64,000 nt of DNA, taken from Parapontixanthobacter sp963736595 (GTDB lineage: Bacteria > Pseudomonadota > Alphaproteobacteria > Sphingomonadales > Sphingomonadaceae). Made by a program: the position numbers and the translations under genes. This document shows positions 16,862 through 25,750 of this stretch, piece by piece (the stretch's first letter is position 1; every line of letters starts with the position of its first letter). The stretch spans positions 131,320 through 195,319 of the forward strand of contig CAVTPG010000010.1 in assembly GCA_963736595.1 (NCBI GenBank). Direction: 5' to 3'. The notes under the pieces are model-generated. The model was not told the DNA's origin, searched no databases, and worked only from the letters and a program-made list of their open reading frames with translations.

Positions 16862-17827
16862 CTATGCCGGAAGCAGCCCGAAGCACCACAAAAGCACGGA
16901 TTTTTGCGCGTGTATGCGATTCTCGGCCTGAGCGAACACACGCGATTGCGCACCCTCGAACACGGTTTCGCTCACTTCGTCGCCCACATGGGCGGGCAGA
17001 CAATGCAAAAAGATCGCGTCCGGTTTTGCCTGCGCCATCAAGGCCTCATCGACACGAAACGGCTGCATCGCGGCTAGTTTATCCTCTGCGTGCGCCTGCC
17101 CCATCGATATCCAAGTATCCGTGACAATGACATCCGCATCACGAGCCGCTGCAGCAGCATCTTGCGTGATCGTTATGTGCGAGCCGCCTTTGCGTGCCAT
17201 CTCCACAAATTCGGGATCGGGTTGATAGTCCGAAGGCGTTGCTATGCGCACGTTAAACTTCATCAACCCCGCTGCTTCCAAGATCGAGTGCAGCACATTG
17301 TTGCCATCGCCGAACCAGGCGACTTCGAGACCGGGAAGCGCTTTCCCATCCTCGATAATCGTCAGCAAATCGGCGACAATCTGACAGGGGTGCGAGCGAT
17401 CGGTCAGGCCGTTGATAATCGGCACATGAGCCATATCAGCCAATTCCAGCACTTTCCCGTGGTCGTCGGTGCGGATCATAATGGCATCGACCATCCGGCT
17501 GAGAACGCGCGCAGTGTCCGCGATGCTTTCACCACGCCCCAGCTGCATCGCGCCGCTTTCCATCACCAAAGCCGACCCACCCAATTGGCGCATGGCGATG
17601 TCGAAACTGACGCGCGTTCTGGTCGAGCTTTTCTCAAATATGGCGGCCAACACATGACCGGCAAGCGGCGCATCGGCATCCGCGGCTCCGTTGGGCTTAC
17701 CCAAACGCGCGGCTTTCCTGTCGATTGCATCGGCCAGCATCGCCGCAATCGCGTTTCCACCAGCATCGGACAGGTCGAGAAAGCTGAGGGCTTTCTTTAC
17801 CGGATCGGTCGCGCTTGTACCGCTCAC
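16862..17827 (-). CDS. argF: Ornithine carbamoyltransferase
   Basis: 321 residues. Forms citrulline from ornithine and carbamoyl phosphate. Seen: the carbamoyl-phosphate loop SSTRTR, the DRSHPCQ motif, TDTWISMGQ (the SMG ornithine loop) and HCLPAH. The GTG at 17827 is chosen as start: it lies 4 bases after the argD stop with a GAGGG Shine-Dalgarno that is part of the end of argD. The longer reading to 17944 would only read argD sequence in another frame. Confidence 0.95.
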   Translation of the reverse strand: MSGTSATDPVKKALSFLDLSDAGGNAIAAMLADAIDRKAARLGKPNGAADADAPLAGHVLAAIFEKSSTRTRVSFDIAMRQLGGSALVMESGAMQLGRGESIADTARVLSRMVDAIMIRTDDHGKVLELADMAHVPIINGLTDRSHPCQIVADLLTIIEDGKALPGLEVAWFGDGNNVLHSILEAAGLMKFNVRIATPSDYQPDPEFVEMARKGGSHITITQDAAAAARDADVIVTDTWISMGQAHAEDKLAAMQPFRVDEALMAQAKPDAIFLHCLPAHVGDEVSETVFEGAQSRVFAQAENRIHAQKSVLLWCFGLLPA

Positions 17828-17831
17828 GTTC

Positions 17832-19025
17832 TTAGCCCTCCGATATGTTATAGCTGGCTGCACCAGCAGATAATTTCTCGAAGAACTCGTCGATTTCCGC
17901 ATCCCCGATAACCAATGGCGGCAACACGCGCAAAGTCTGGTCACCCGCTGCCACGGTCAGCAATTGGTGATGATCGCGCAGATGCACGAAGAACGGACGA
18001 CTTTCGACTTTCATGCGCAGGCCCAGCATCAAGCCCGAGCCGCGTACGAAATCGAACAGATCGGGATAATTGCCGATAAATTGCTCCAGACGCGCGCGGA
18101 TCCGGTCGCCCTTCTCACGCACCGAAGCCAAAAATTCCTCGTTCGCCACAGTCTCCATAACGGCCATTCCCGCCGCCATAGCCAGCGGATTGCCGCCATA
18201 GGTCGAGCCATGCGTGCCGAACGTCATGCCGCGCGCTGCTTTTTCCGTCGCCAGACACGCCCCGAACGGGAAGCCGCCGCCGATACCCTTGGCCGAAGCC
18301 ATAATGTCGGGTTCGATCCCGTAAAGCTCGTGGGCGTAGAGCTTGCCAGTGCGCGCCACGCCGCACTGCACTTCATCCAGCGCCAGCATCAGATCATGCT
18401 CGTCCGCCAAAGCGCGCAGGCCGGTCATGAATTCCTGACTGGCGGGACGAATGCCCCCTTCACCCTGAATAGGCTCCACCAGAAAGCCTGCCGTCTTAGG
18501 CCCGATCAGCTTTTTCGCACCTTCCAGATCGTCGAATTCGCAATAATGGAACCCTTCGAGCAGCGGCTTGAAGCCTTGGTGCATTTTCGCCTGATTCGAA
18601 GCACTGATCGTCGCCATCGTGCGGCCATGAAACGCATTGGTGAACGTGATGATCTCGGACCGGTTGGCATCGCCATCGTCATGGTTCTGATGATAGGCAC
18701 GCACCGTCTTGATCGCCGTTTCCACTGCTTCCGCACCGGAATTGGTGAAGAACACCGTATCGGCGAAAGTGTGATCGACCAGCGTCTGTGCCAACGCCTC
18801 GCCCTGCGGACTGCCATACAGGTTGGAGACGTGCATCAACGTTTCGGCTTGCTTCTGAATCGCGCCGATCAGGCCGGGATGCGAATGGCCCAGCAGGTTC
18901 ACGGCGATACCACTGGCAAAATCCAGATACCGCGTGCCATCCTCGTCGATCAAGTGACAATGATCACCGCGCACCGGGCGAACGCCACAACGCGGGTAAA
19001 CGGGCATGAGCGGCGTAATGGACAT
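17832..19025 (-). CDS. argD: Acetylornithine/succinyldiaminopimelate aminotransferase
   Basis: 397 residues, PLP-dependent class III aminotransferase of arginine (and possibly lysine) synthesis. Landmarks: SGIAVNLLGHSHP, TNSGAEAVETAIK (phosphate loop), FHGRTMATISAS, LALDEVQCG (PLP-contacting Asp), SAKGIGGGFPFG (Schiff-base Lys) and STYGGNPLA. The ATG at 19025 is preceded by AAAGG at a spacing of about 10; upstream in-frame codons to 19124 have no family similarity. First gene of the argD-argF-hslO group. Confidence 0.95.
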   Translation of the reverse strand: MSITPLMPVYPRCGVRPVRGDHCHLIDEDGTRYLDFASGIAVNLLGHSHPGLIGAIQKQAETLMHVSNLYGSPQGEALAQTLVDHTFADTVFFTNSGAEAVETAIKTVRAYHQNHDDGDANRSEIITFTNAFHGRTMATISASNQAKMHQGFKPLLEGFHYCEFDDLEGAKKLIGPKTAGFLVEPIQGEGGIRPASQEFMTGLRALADEHDLMLALDEVQCGVARTGKLYAHELYGIEPDIMASAKGIGGGFPFGACLATEKAARGMTFGTHGSTYGGNPLAMAAGMAVMETVANEEFLASVREKGDRIRARLEQFIGNYPDLFDFVRGSGLMLGLRMKVESRPFFVHLRDHHQLLTVAAGDQTLRVLPPLVIGDAEIDEFFEKLSAGAASYNISEG

Positions 19026-19207
19026 TGCTTTAAGGCCTTTCAGACGGTCCGCAGATACAAGCAAATGCGAATTTATTGTATGATGCAAAAGACAAATGGC
19101 GACCCTCAAGGCCGCCATCTGCACGTTGTATTAAACTGTTGCCGTCATCGTCAATAAAGTGGTCAATGGAACTGACGCATTTATCGGCGGACGTTGGTAT
19201 CTGACCC

Positions 19208-19972
19208 TTAGCTTTGGGCAGGCACCAGATTGACGGCGGAATGCTTGCCCCGGCGATCGGCTTCGATGTCGAATTCGTAGCGTTCGCCTTCGTTCAAAGC
19301 AGATAGTCCCGACCGCTCGACCGCGCTGATATGCACGAACGCGTCGGGTTGGCCATCGTCGCGCACCAGAAAGCCAAAACCCTTCATCGAATTGAAGAAC
19401 TTCACCGTTCCCGTTGTGCGTTCACCGGTCAATTCGCGCTGAGGCGCTTCGGTTTTTGCAGGGGCTGCAATGACATCGCCGATGATCTGAAGATCCTGCG
19501 CGGAGGTCTTGCCGCCGCGATCGATGAGGTTGTATTCCAGCTCTTGTCCTTCGGCGAGGCCCTCTAGGCCAGCCCGCTCGACCGCGCTGATATGCACAAA
19601 GACATCTTCGCCGCCAGTTGCCTGCTGAATAAAGCCGAAGCCCTTTTCGCTGTTGAAGAACTTTACCGTGCCTTTTCCGGTTCCAACGACTTGTGCTGGC
19701 ATACGGTTGCCGCCACCACCACCGCCGCCGCGATCACCGCCGCCACCGCCACGGAAACCACCGCCTCCGCCGCCGCCGCGATCACCACCGCCGCCACCGA
19801 AGCGATCTCCGCCTCCGCCGAACCGGTCGCCACCGCCGCCTTGGCGGTCATTCCCGTATTCACGCTGTGGGGGAAAGCCCTGCTGGCCACCACCGAACGG
19901 ATCGAAACCGTCTTCACCACCAATATTGTCGCGTTTGTCCCGACCCCGACGACGTCCTTTGTCGTAACCCAT
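19208..19972 (-). CDS. Tandem cold-shock-domain protein with Gly/Arg-rich N terminus
   Basis: 254 residues. Residues 1-20 are highly basic (GRRRGRDKRD). Residues 41-90 are a low-complexity run of GGGGDRF, GGGGGDRGG and GFRGGGGGDR repeats similar to eukaryotic RGG regions. Two complete cold-shock domains follow: CSD1 about 98-165 (RNP1 KGFGFI at 110-115, RNP2 VFVHI at 124-128) and CSD2 about 186-251 (KGFGFL at 197-202, FVHIS at 212-216), joined by an Ala/Pro/Glu linker. Most likely an RNA chaperone binding single-stranded nucleic acid. The disordered part may add RNA affinity or drive condensation (inference). Tandem-CSD proteins are common in alphaproteobacteria; the long Gly tract is the striking part. 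Confidence 0.88.
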   Translation of the reverse strand: MGYDKGRRRGRDKRDNIGGEDGFDPFGGGQQGFPPQREYGNDRQGGGGDRFGGGGDRFGGGGGDRGGGGGGGFRGGGGGDRGGGGGGGNRMPAQVVGTGKGTVKFFNSEKGFGFIQQATGGEDVFVHISAVERAGLEGLAEGQELEYNLIDRGGKTSAQDLQIIGDVIAAPAKTEAPQRELTGERTTGTVKFFNSMKGFGFLVRDDGQPDAFVHISAVERSGLSALNEGERYEFDIEADRRGKHSAVNLVPAQS

Positions 19973-20308
19973 AGTAAAATTCGTACCTTATCGCACCGCT
20001 CGTAATGAAGTGACACGGACAAGCCAGCGGCGGGCATATCCGGCATTCCATGGCAATACGATAAATTCGCTCACCTTGGCCTCGCGCATATGTATAACGC
20101 AGAATAGCGACTAGGGCGAACATTTTAACAAATCGCTGCGGAATCGCGCGCATGATAAGGCGCTAAGGCGCAAATTCGGGCGATATCTGCGGCGAACTGT
20201 GTTTGGCGTGTGCGCTGCTATCGCCATTGCGAGCCATGCTCGCTGCCCTTAAACAATAACCGATTCGACCGTATTGTCAGTGTTGGTAAATCGAACGATG
20301 GACAAAGC
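19973..20308. other. Divergent intergenic region between the cold-shock gene and the rhodanese-like gene
   Basis: 336 bases holding the promoters and leaders of two divergent genes. The cold-shock side has a weakly placed AAGG about 12 bases before its ATG. No tRNA, known riboswitch or clear hairpin terminator was seen. A long 5' leader for the cold-shock mRNA would fit the family but is not demonstrated. Confidence 0.4.
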
Positions 20309-20746
20309 ATGACTCAATTCAAACCATTATCGGAGCAAGTCTTCGTCAGCCCGCAAATCAGGCTGAGCGACCTTAACGAAGCCAAAGCGCTTGGCGTGAC
20401 ATTGGTCATCAACAACCGTCCCGACGGCGAATCACCGGATCAAACGCCGGGACGCGAGATCGAGCGAGCAGCACAAAAACTGGATCTCGATTACATGACG
20501 ATCCCTATCGGTCAGGCAGGCTTTTCGCAGGAAGATATTCTCGCCATGCGCTCCGCCCTCGACGAATCGCAAGGCAAGGTGCTGGCCTATTGCCGGTCCG
20601 GCACGCGTTCGGCGCTGATGTGGTCGCTGGCAGAAGCCGCTGGCGGTCGCGACATCGCAAGCATCGGCGATGCGGTGGAACAGGCCGGATACAGCATCAC
20701 GCCGGTGCGCGCCACGATGGAACAGCTCTCAGCCGCCGCCAACTGA
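20309..20746 (+). CDS. TIGR01244-family sulfurtransferase/phosphatase-like protein (DUF442)
   Basis: 145 residues. The DUF442/BLH fold is read from FVSPQIRLSDL, TLVINNRPDGE and the active-site loop Cys95 in YCRSGTRSALMW. The loop is CRxGxR with four residues between Cys95 and Arg100, so it is the rhodanese-type length rather than the CX5R of phosphatases. A sulfur-transfer or sulfide-related role is more likely than dephosphorylation. The ATG at 20309 is chosen; the open frame back to 20210 shows no family sequence. First gene of a plus-strand run to 23728. Confidence 0.8.
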   Translation: MTQFKPLSEQVFVSPQIRLSDLNEAKALGVTLVINNRPDGESPDQTPGREIERAAQKLDLDYMTIPIGQAGFSQEDILAMRSALDESQGKVLAYCRSGTRSALMWSLAEAAGGRDIASIGDAVEQAGYSITPVRATMEQLSAAAN

Positions 20747-20758
20747 CCGGCGGCACGC

Positions 20759-21151
20759 ATGGATCAAGCCGTTCAGATTGCCGTATCGCTCGCCGCGATT
20801 TTCGTGATCTTCCTGATCGCGCGCCAGATGAAGCTGGGCGGAGGTGTGCGCATCGAAACGCAAGCGGATGCTCGGCGGCTGGCCGATGAAGCGATCAGCG
20901 GCTTTACCGCGCAGGACATCGCGATCGACCGCGCAGGATACGGCGCTCTGCTCGAAAGCGACGATGGCCGCGTGCTGTTGCTGCGCCGTCATGGCGCACA
21001 TTTCGCCGGACGACTGCTTGATGCCAAAGTCGAAGCGACATTGGACGGGCGGTTCCTGATGCTTGCGACATCGGACAAACGGTTCGGCACGGTCACCTTC
21101 GATCTGGGCGATGACGCTGCAGCTTGGGCCGAGCGGCTGGATCGTCTATAA
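20759..21151 (+). CDS. Hypothetical membrane-anchored protein
   Basis: 130 residues. A single N-terminal membrane segment (VQIAVSLAAIFVIFLIA) is followed by a soluble domain with many Asp/Arg residues and short beta strands (GYGALLESDDGRVLLLRR, RFLMLATSDKRFGTVTFDLG). No family recognised with confidence; similar small anchored proteins occur next to sterol desaturase genes in sphingomonads. It starts 12 bases after the upstream gene and ends 9 bases before the next, so it belongs to the same transcription unit. Confidence 0.65.
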   Translation: MDQAVQIAVSLAAIFVIFLIARQMKLGGGVRIETQADARRLADEAISGFTAQDIAIDRAGYGALLESDDGRVLLLRRHGAHFAGRLLDAKVEATLDGRFLMLATSDKRFGTVTFDLGDDAAAWAERLDRL

Positions 21152-21160
21152 GGCGCGCCC

Positions 21161-22117
21161 ATGCCCGATTTCTCCCCCACCCAATACGCCGTACCGGCCT
21201 TTGTGCTGCTGGTCATTATCGAGATGATCTGGGCCAAAAAGCGCCGCGCGGATGCATACGAGCCGGGCGATACGTTGGTCAGTCTGGGCATGGGTCTGGG
21301 CAGCACCATTGCCGGGGCCTTGTTCGGGGGCGCGATTTTCGGCCTGTTTATCGCAGCGTACGAATACCGCCTGTTCGATATTGGCTGGGAATTGCCGACC
21401 TATTGGTGGGTGTGGCCGCTCTGCTTTCTCGCCGACGATCTTGCCTATTACTGGTTCCACCGCACCGCGCATCGTGTGCGCTGGTTCTGGGCCGCGCATA
21501 TCAACCACCATTCCAGTCAGCATTACAATCTGTCCACCGCCTTGCGGCAAACCTGGACCGGATTTTTCGCGATGAGCTTTGCATTCCGCCTGCCGCTGGT
21601 CCTCCTGGGCTTTCATCCGCTGATGATCCTGTTCGTCGGAGGCATCAATCTGGTCTATCAATTCTGGATCCATACCGAAGCGATCGGCCGGATGCCGCGC
21701 TGGTTCGAAGCGGTGATGAACACGCCCAGCCATCACCGCGTCCACCACGCCACCAATCCCCGCTATCTCGACCGGAATTACGCCGGTGTTTTCATCATCT
21801 GGGACAAGCTGTTCGGCACTTACGAGCCGGAACGTGACGACGAACGCATCCGCTATGGCATCGTGCAGCAATTGGGCAGCTTCAACATCTTATGGGCGGT
21901 ATTCCATGAATGGGCCGGGATCGCCCGCGATGTGATCCGCGCCCCGTGGCGGCACAAGCTGTCCTATCTCTGGCGCGAACCGGGCTGGAGCCATGATGGC
22001 AGCCGCCAAACCAGCGACATGATCCGCGCCGCCTGGCAAGAGCGAACGCGCGCGACCACTGCGCCGGAATCAGTTTCATCGAACAACGCGATTGCGAGCG
22101 ACCACAAGGCCGCTTAG
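21161..22117 (+). CDS. Sterol desaturase/fatty acid hydroxylase family protein
   Basis: 318 residues, integral membrane di-iron enzyme. The three histidine clusters are present: HRTAH (near residue 100), HINHH, and HHRVHH, separated by membrane segments. The substrate could be a carotenoid, hopanoid or fatty acid; the sequence does not decide. The C-terminal 50 residues after the last membrane segment are hydrophilic and variable. Followed after 27 bases by a GMC oxidoreductase gene that may act on an alcohol product (inference). Confidence 0.88.
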   Translation: MPDFSPTQYAVPAFVLLVIIEMIWAKKRRADAYEPGDTLVSLGMGLGSTIAGALFGGAIFGLFIAAYEYRLFDIGWELPTYWWVWPLCFLADDLAYYWFHRTAHRVRWFWAAHINHHSSQHYNLSTALRQTWTGFFAMSFAFRLPLVLLGFHPLMILFVGGINLVYQFWIHTEAIGRMPRWFEAVMNTPSHHRVHHATNPRYLDRNYAGVFIIWDKLFGTYEPERDDERIRYGIVQQLGSFNILWAVFHEWAGIARDVIRAPWRHKLSYLWREPGWSHDGSRQTSDMIRAAWQERTRATTAPESVSSNNAIASDHKAA

Positions 22118-22144
22118 AGACTCCTGTAAAAACACGGAGAGAGT

Positions 22145-23728
22145 ATGAGCGATCAATTCGATTATGTCGTAGTCGGCGGTGGTAGTGCGGGCAGCGCAAC
22201 AGCGGGACGCCTTGCCGAAGATGGCACACGCTCAGTCTGCCTGCTCGAAGCGGGCGGGCGAAACAACAATATGTTGGTCAAGACGCCGGGCTTTATGCCG
22301 TTCCTGCGCGGCAGTTCGAATTACCGTTATGACACTGTGCCGCAAAAAGGCTTGAACGGGCGGATCGGTTATCAACCGCGCGGCAAGGGTCTGGGCGGTT
22401 CCTCCGCTATCAACGCGATGGTCTATATTCGCGGCAATGCCTGGGACTATGACAATTGGGCCGAGATGGGCTGCGATGGGTGGGCCTATGACGATGTCCT
22501 GCCCTATTTCAAGAAATCCGAAAGCAACGAGCGCGGTGGCAGCGAATTTCACGGCGCAGGCGGGCCACTCTTCGTTTCCGACCAGCATTATGTGAACGAA
22601 ACCTCGCGCGCATTCGTTGAAAGCGCAGCACAGTTGCAGCTTCCGAGAAACAATGATTTCAACGACGATACGCAGGCCGGTTTCGGCGTCTATCAAGTGA
22701 CGCAGCGCGATGGCGAACGCTGGTCCGCCTCCCGCGCCTATGTCGAGCCGATGCGGGGCAGCGACAATTTCAAAGTCATGACCAAAACGCTGGTGGAGCG
22801 GCTGATCATCGAAGGCGGCAAAGTCGTCGGCGTTGCGATCCGGCATGGTCGGCGCAGCAAAACCATATTCGCCCGCAAAGGGGTGATCCTGTCCGCCGGT
22901 GCGTTCAACAGCCCGCAAATCCTGATGCTGTCGGGTATCGGTCCTGCCGGGCACTTACGCGAACACGGAATCGAGGTAAATGTCGATTGCGCGGCGGTCG
23001 GGCAAAACCTGCAAGATCATATCGACTATGTCTCAAGCTGGCAGACGGAATCGGATGCGCCGATCGGTGACAGCGCGGCGGGCAATTTGCGTATGATCAA
23101 GGCAATGGTGGAACATCGCCGCAAGCGTACCGGGATCATGACCACACCCTATGCCGAATCCGGGGGTTTCTGGACGGTGATGGATGATGCGCCCGCGCCC
23201 GATGTGCAATGGCATTTCGTACCTGCAATGCTCGAAGATCACGGACGGACCAAAGTGAAAGGTCACGGCTTCTCGCTTCACGCCTGTGTATTGCGGCCTG
23301 AAAGTCGCGGCTCCGTCACGCTTGGCAGCGCAGATGCCGCAGATGCACCGCGCATCGATCCCAATTTCCTCGACGATGATCGCGACATCGCAACATTGCG
23401 CGAAGGCGTGCGCTTGTCGCACCGCATCGCTAGTGCGCCGCCGCTAACCGATTACGGCCTCACCGATCGCCAACCGGTTGATCTGGACGATGATGCCGCG
23501 CTCGACGAACTCATCCGCAGCCGTGCCGATACGGTTTACCATCCGGTCGGAACTTGCCGCATGGGCGCGGACGCGGACAGCGTTGTCGACACCAAGCTGA
23601 AAGCGCGCGGCGTTGAAGGGCTGTGGATCGCCGATGCCAGCATCATGCCCAAAATCGTCAGCGGCAACACCAACGCGGCCAGCATTATGATCGGCGAACG
23701 CTGCGCCGACTTCATCAAGGCGTCTTAA
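22145..23728 (+). CDS. GMC-family FAD oxidoreductase (choline dehydrogenase-like)
   Basis: 527 residues. The dinucleotide-binding VVGGGSAGSATAGRLAE motif opens the protein and is followed by PRGKGLGGSSAINAM, the GMC signature 1. SAGAFNSPQILMLSGIGP is GMC signature 2. The C-terminal catalytic His is in VYHPVGTCRMG and an Asn in NTNAASIMIGER. FAD-dependent oxidation of an alcohol. The substrate is not known; the absence of bet genes nearby argues against a dedicated choline pathway. AGAGAG precedes the ATG. Confidence 0.9.
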   Translation: MSDQFDYVVVGGGSAGSATAGRLAEDGTRSVCLLEAGGRNNNMLVKTPGFMPFLRGSSNYRYDTVPQKGLNGRIGYQPRGKGLGGSSAINAMVYIRGNAWDYDNWAEMGCDGWAYDDVLPYFKKSESNERGGSEFHGAGGPLFVSDQHYVNETSRAFVESAAQLQLPRNNDFNDDTQAGFGVYQVTQRDGERWSASRAYVEPMRGSDNFKVMTKTLVERLIIEGGKVVGVAIRHGRRSKTIFARKGVILSAGAFNSPQILMLSGIGPAGHLREHGIEVNVDCAAVGQNLQDHIDYVSSWQTESDAPIGDSAAGNLRMIKAMVEHRRKRTGIMTTPYAESGGFWTVMDDAPAPDVQWHFVPAMLEDHGRTKVKGHGFSLHACVLRPESRGSVTLGSADAADAPRIDPNFLDDDRDIATLREGVRLSHRIASAPPLTDYGLTDRQPVDLDDDAALDELIRSRADTVYHPVGTCRMGADADSVVDTKLKARGVEGLWIADASIMPKIVSGNTNAASIMIGERCADFIKAS

Positions 23729-23737
23729 AAACCTCGC

Positions 23738-23776
23738 AAAAAAAGGGGCCGGAACGCTTGGCGCGCTCCGACCCTT
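23738..23776 (-). terminator. Intrinsic terminator of the glnK-amtB operon
   Basis: Read on the minus strand, AAGGGTCGGAGCGC pairs imperfectly with GCGTTCCGGCCCCTT and is followed by seven T residues. It lies about 110 bases after the amtB stop and close to the end of the convergent GMC gene, so it may serve both directions, though only the minus strand has the T-run. Confidence 0.65.
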
Positions 23777-23882
23777 GGTAAGGCGTGTGTTCGCAGGAGG
23801 AACATGGGTTGGCGGAACCGGGCGCAATGCTTGGGAGAGGATGTCATCCAGTCCCGCCAATTCGGTGGTTAGTTGCCAATCG

Positions 23883-25208
23883 TCAGTTGTAAGCGCGCTC
23901 GCCATGTTCGGTGATGTCGAGGCCATCGACTTCGGCTTCTTCGGTGACGCGTAGCCCAATGACGAGCTTGACGATCATGGCCGCGATGAATGTGCCCAGT
24001 GCAGCCCAAGCAATCGTGATGACGACGCCATACGTCTGGATACCAAGCTGCGCGCCCATGCCGGTCGAGCCATCGCCCGGTCCGCCCAGAAACGGCTGAT
24101 ACACAATGGCCGTCCCGATCGCGCCGACGATCCCGCCTACACCGTGAATGCCAAACGCATCGAGCGAATCGTCATAGCCGAACATCGCCTTCACCTTGGC
24201 CACCGCGAAATAGCAGACGATGGACGAAACAATGCCCAGCAGGATCGCGCCGAACGGTCCGGCATTGCCTGCCGCCGGCGTTACCGCCACCAGCCCCGCA
24301 ATCACGCCGGAGCAGAAGCCCAGGGCCGACCCTTTGTGGCCAATGATCCGCTCGATCACCATCCAGGTCAGCGCACCCGCCGCGGTCGCGACGAAGGTGT
24401 TGATCATGGCGAGGCCTGCCGATCCGTCGGCTTCCAGCGCGGACCCGGCGTTAAAGCCGAACCAGCCCACCCATAACAGGCCCGTGCCGATCATTGTCAG
24501 AGTCAGACTGTGCGGTGGCATTGGCTCGTTGGGATAGCCGCGCCGCTTGCCCAGCAAATACGCCAGCACCAGACCCGACACACCGGCATTGATATGCACC
24601 ACGGTCCCACCCGCAAAATCGAGCGCGCCGTCCTCGAACAGCAATCCGCCGCCAGCCCACACCATATGCGCGATCGGGAAATACACGATCGTCAGCCAGA
24701 TCGGCACGAAGGCCATCACCGCGCTGAATTTCATCCGCTCTGCCGTGGCTCCCAAAATCAGCGCCGCCGTGATGGCCGCGAAGGTCATTTGAAAGCTGAT
24801 AAAGACATATTCGGAAATGACTTCGTCGGTAAACGTCGCCGCCGTGCTGTTCAGATCCGTGCCGATCAGGAACGCATTGCCCCAGCTGAAGAACGCGTTG
24901 CCTTCGGGGCCAAATGCCGTGGAATATCCCCACATGACCCACACCAGCATGGCCAGCGCAGCAGTCGCGCCGATTTGCGTCATGGTGCTGAGCATATTTT
25001 TCGAGCGTGTCAGCCCGCCATAGAATAGCGCCAGCCCCGGCAGGATCATCAGCAACACCAGAATGGTCGCAGTCATCATCCAGGCATTGTTGCCGGGATT
25101 GGCGACCGGAGCGACCACTTGCGCAGCCTCTTGCGCGAAAGCGGCACTGCTTACGAACAGCCCGCCCGCTAACATTGTCGGAAAGCCAAGAATTTTGCGG
25201 ATGGTCAT
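23883..25208 (-). CDS. amtB: Ammonium transporter
   Basis: 441 residues, eleven membrane segments after an N-terminal signal-like segment (FPTMLAGGLFVSSAAFA). Channel for ammonia/ammonium. The conserved twin histidines are in VHINAGVSGL and AFGIHGVGG. GGTVVHINAG and DGAL are typical of Amt proteins. The start overlaps the glnK stop as ATGA (25205-25208), a classical glnK-amtB pair in which GlnK plugs AmtB. Regulation is by nitrogen status through the sigma-54 promoter upstream of glnK. Confidence 0.96.
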   Translation of the reverse strand: MTIRKILGFPTMLAGGLFVSSAAFAQEAAQVVAPVANPGNNAWMMTATILVLLMILPGLALFYGGLTRSKNMLSTMTQIGATAALAMLVWVMWGYSTAFGPEGNAFFSWGNAFLIGTDLNSTAATFTDEVISEYVFISFQMTFAAITAALILGATAERMKFSAVMAFVPIWLTIVYFPIAHMVWAGGGLLFEDGALDFAGGTVVHINAGVSGLVLAYLLGKRRGYPNEPMPPHSLTLTMIGTGLLWVGWFGFNAGSALEADGSAGLAMINTFVATAAGALTWMVIERIIGHKGSALGFCSGVIAGLVAVTPAAGNAGPFGAILLGIVSSIVCYFAVAKVKAMFGYDDSLDAFGIHGVGGIVGAIGTAIVYQPFLGGPGDGSTGMGAQLGIQTYGVVITIAWAALGTFIAAMIVKLVIGLRVTEEAEVDGLDITEHGERAYN

Positions 25209-25543
25209 AGTGCCGTCTCCCCCGTTTCGCCGGTTCTGATGCGTGTTGCGGATGCCAGATCGAGCACGAATATTTTGCCGTCACCAATGGCATCGGTGTT
25301 GGCAACTTCCTGAATCGTTTCGATGATTTTTGGCGTCAGTTCATCGCTCGCGGCGATCTCAATCTTCACCTTAGGCAGCATATTGGTGCTGTATTCTGCA
25401 CCGCGATAAATTTCTGTCTGACCCTTTTGCCTGCCGAACCCCTTGACCTCTGTCGTAGTCATTCCGGCGACGCCCACTAAGCCAAGGGCTTCGCGCACCT
25501 CGTCCAGTTTGAACGGTTTGATAATGGCGATAATATATTTCAA
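25205..25543 (-). CDS. glnK: Nitrogen regulatory protein P-II
   Basis: 112 residues. Trimeric sensor of 2-oxoglutarate and ATP/ADP that blocks AmtB. Tyr51 in the T-loop (YRGAEYSTN) is the uridylylation site; the C-terminal signature GDGKIFVLDL is present. The start codon is TTG with an AAAGGGG Shine-Dalgarno about 7 bases upstream. The amtB gene overlaps its stop by four bases. Confidence 0.97.
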   Translation of the reverse strand: MKYIIAIIKPFKLDEVREALGLVGVAGMTTTEVKGFGRQKGQTEIYRGAEYSTNMLPKVKIEIAASDELTPKIIETIQEVANTDAIGDGKIFVLDLASATRIRTGETGETAL

Positions 25544-25591
25544 GATTTGCCCCTTTGATGCAGCTTACGCAAAAGCATATGCCAATCAGGG

Positions 25592-25607
25592 AGCAATTTA
25601 CGTGCCA
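25592..25607 (-). promoter_or_regulatory. Sigma-54 promoter of glnK-amtB
   Basis: On the minus strand the sequence is TGGCACG-TAAA-TTGCT, an exact match to TGGCAC-N5-TTGCW with GG at -24 and GC at -12. The predicted transcript starts near 25581, about 38 bases before the glnK TTG. A TGCACCA half-site (25617-25623) typical of NtrC lies upstream. Confidence 0.85.
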
Positions 25608-25710
25608 GTTCGCCATTGCACCAAAATCTGCGCCGTGCGTTGTGCAGCGCAGCAAATCCAGTCCGGCGATGTGCCTTGTGTTTAAGCGGCTGCTTAACTT
25701 TTAGGCAATT

Positions 25711-25750
25711 ACTGCGCGGTTAGGGACGTTACTACTCGGTTAGGGACAGG
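25711..25750. repeat. 20-bp imperfect tandem repeat at the end of the EEP-family gene
   Basis: Two adjacent 20-base units share ACTnC, then CGGTTAGGGAC in full (25717-25727 and 25737-25747). The second unit contains the stop codon of the minus-strand EEP-family gene. Confidence 0.7.

Noticed and set aside
17964..19157. Plus-strand reading frame (397 codons) opposite argD
   Set aside because: Shadow of argD; no domain, no ribosome-binding site.
19663..20046. Overlapping frames rich in Ala/Val or Pro at the cold-shock Gly tract
   Set aside because: They are out-of-frame readings of the GGN repeat region of the cold-shock gene.
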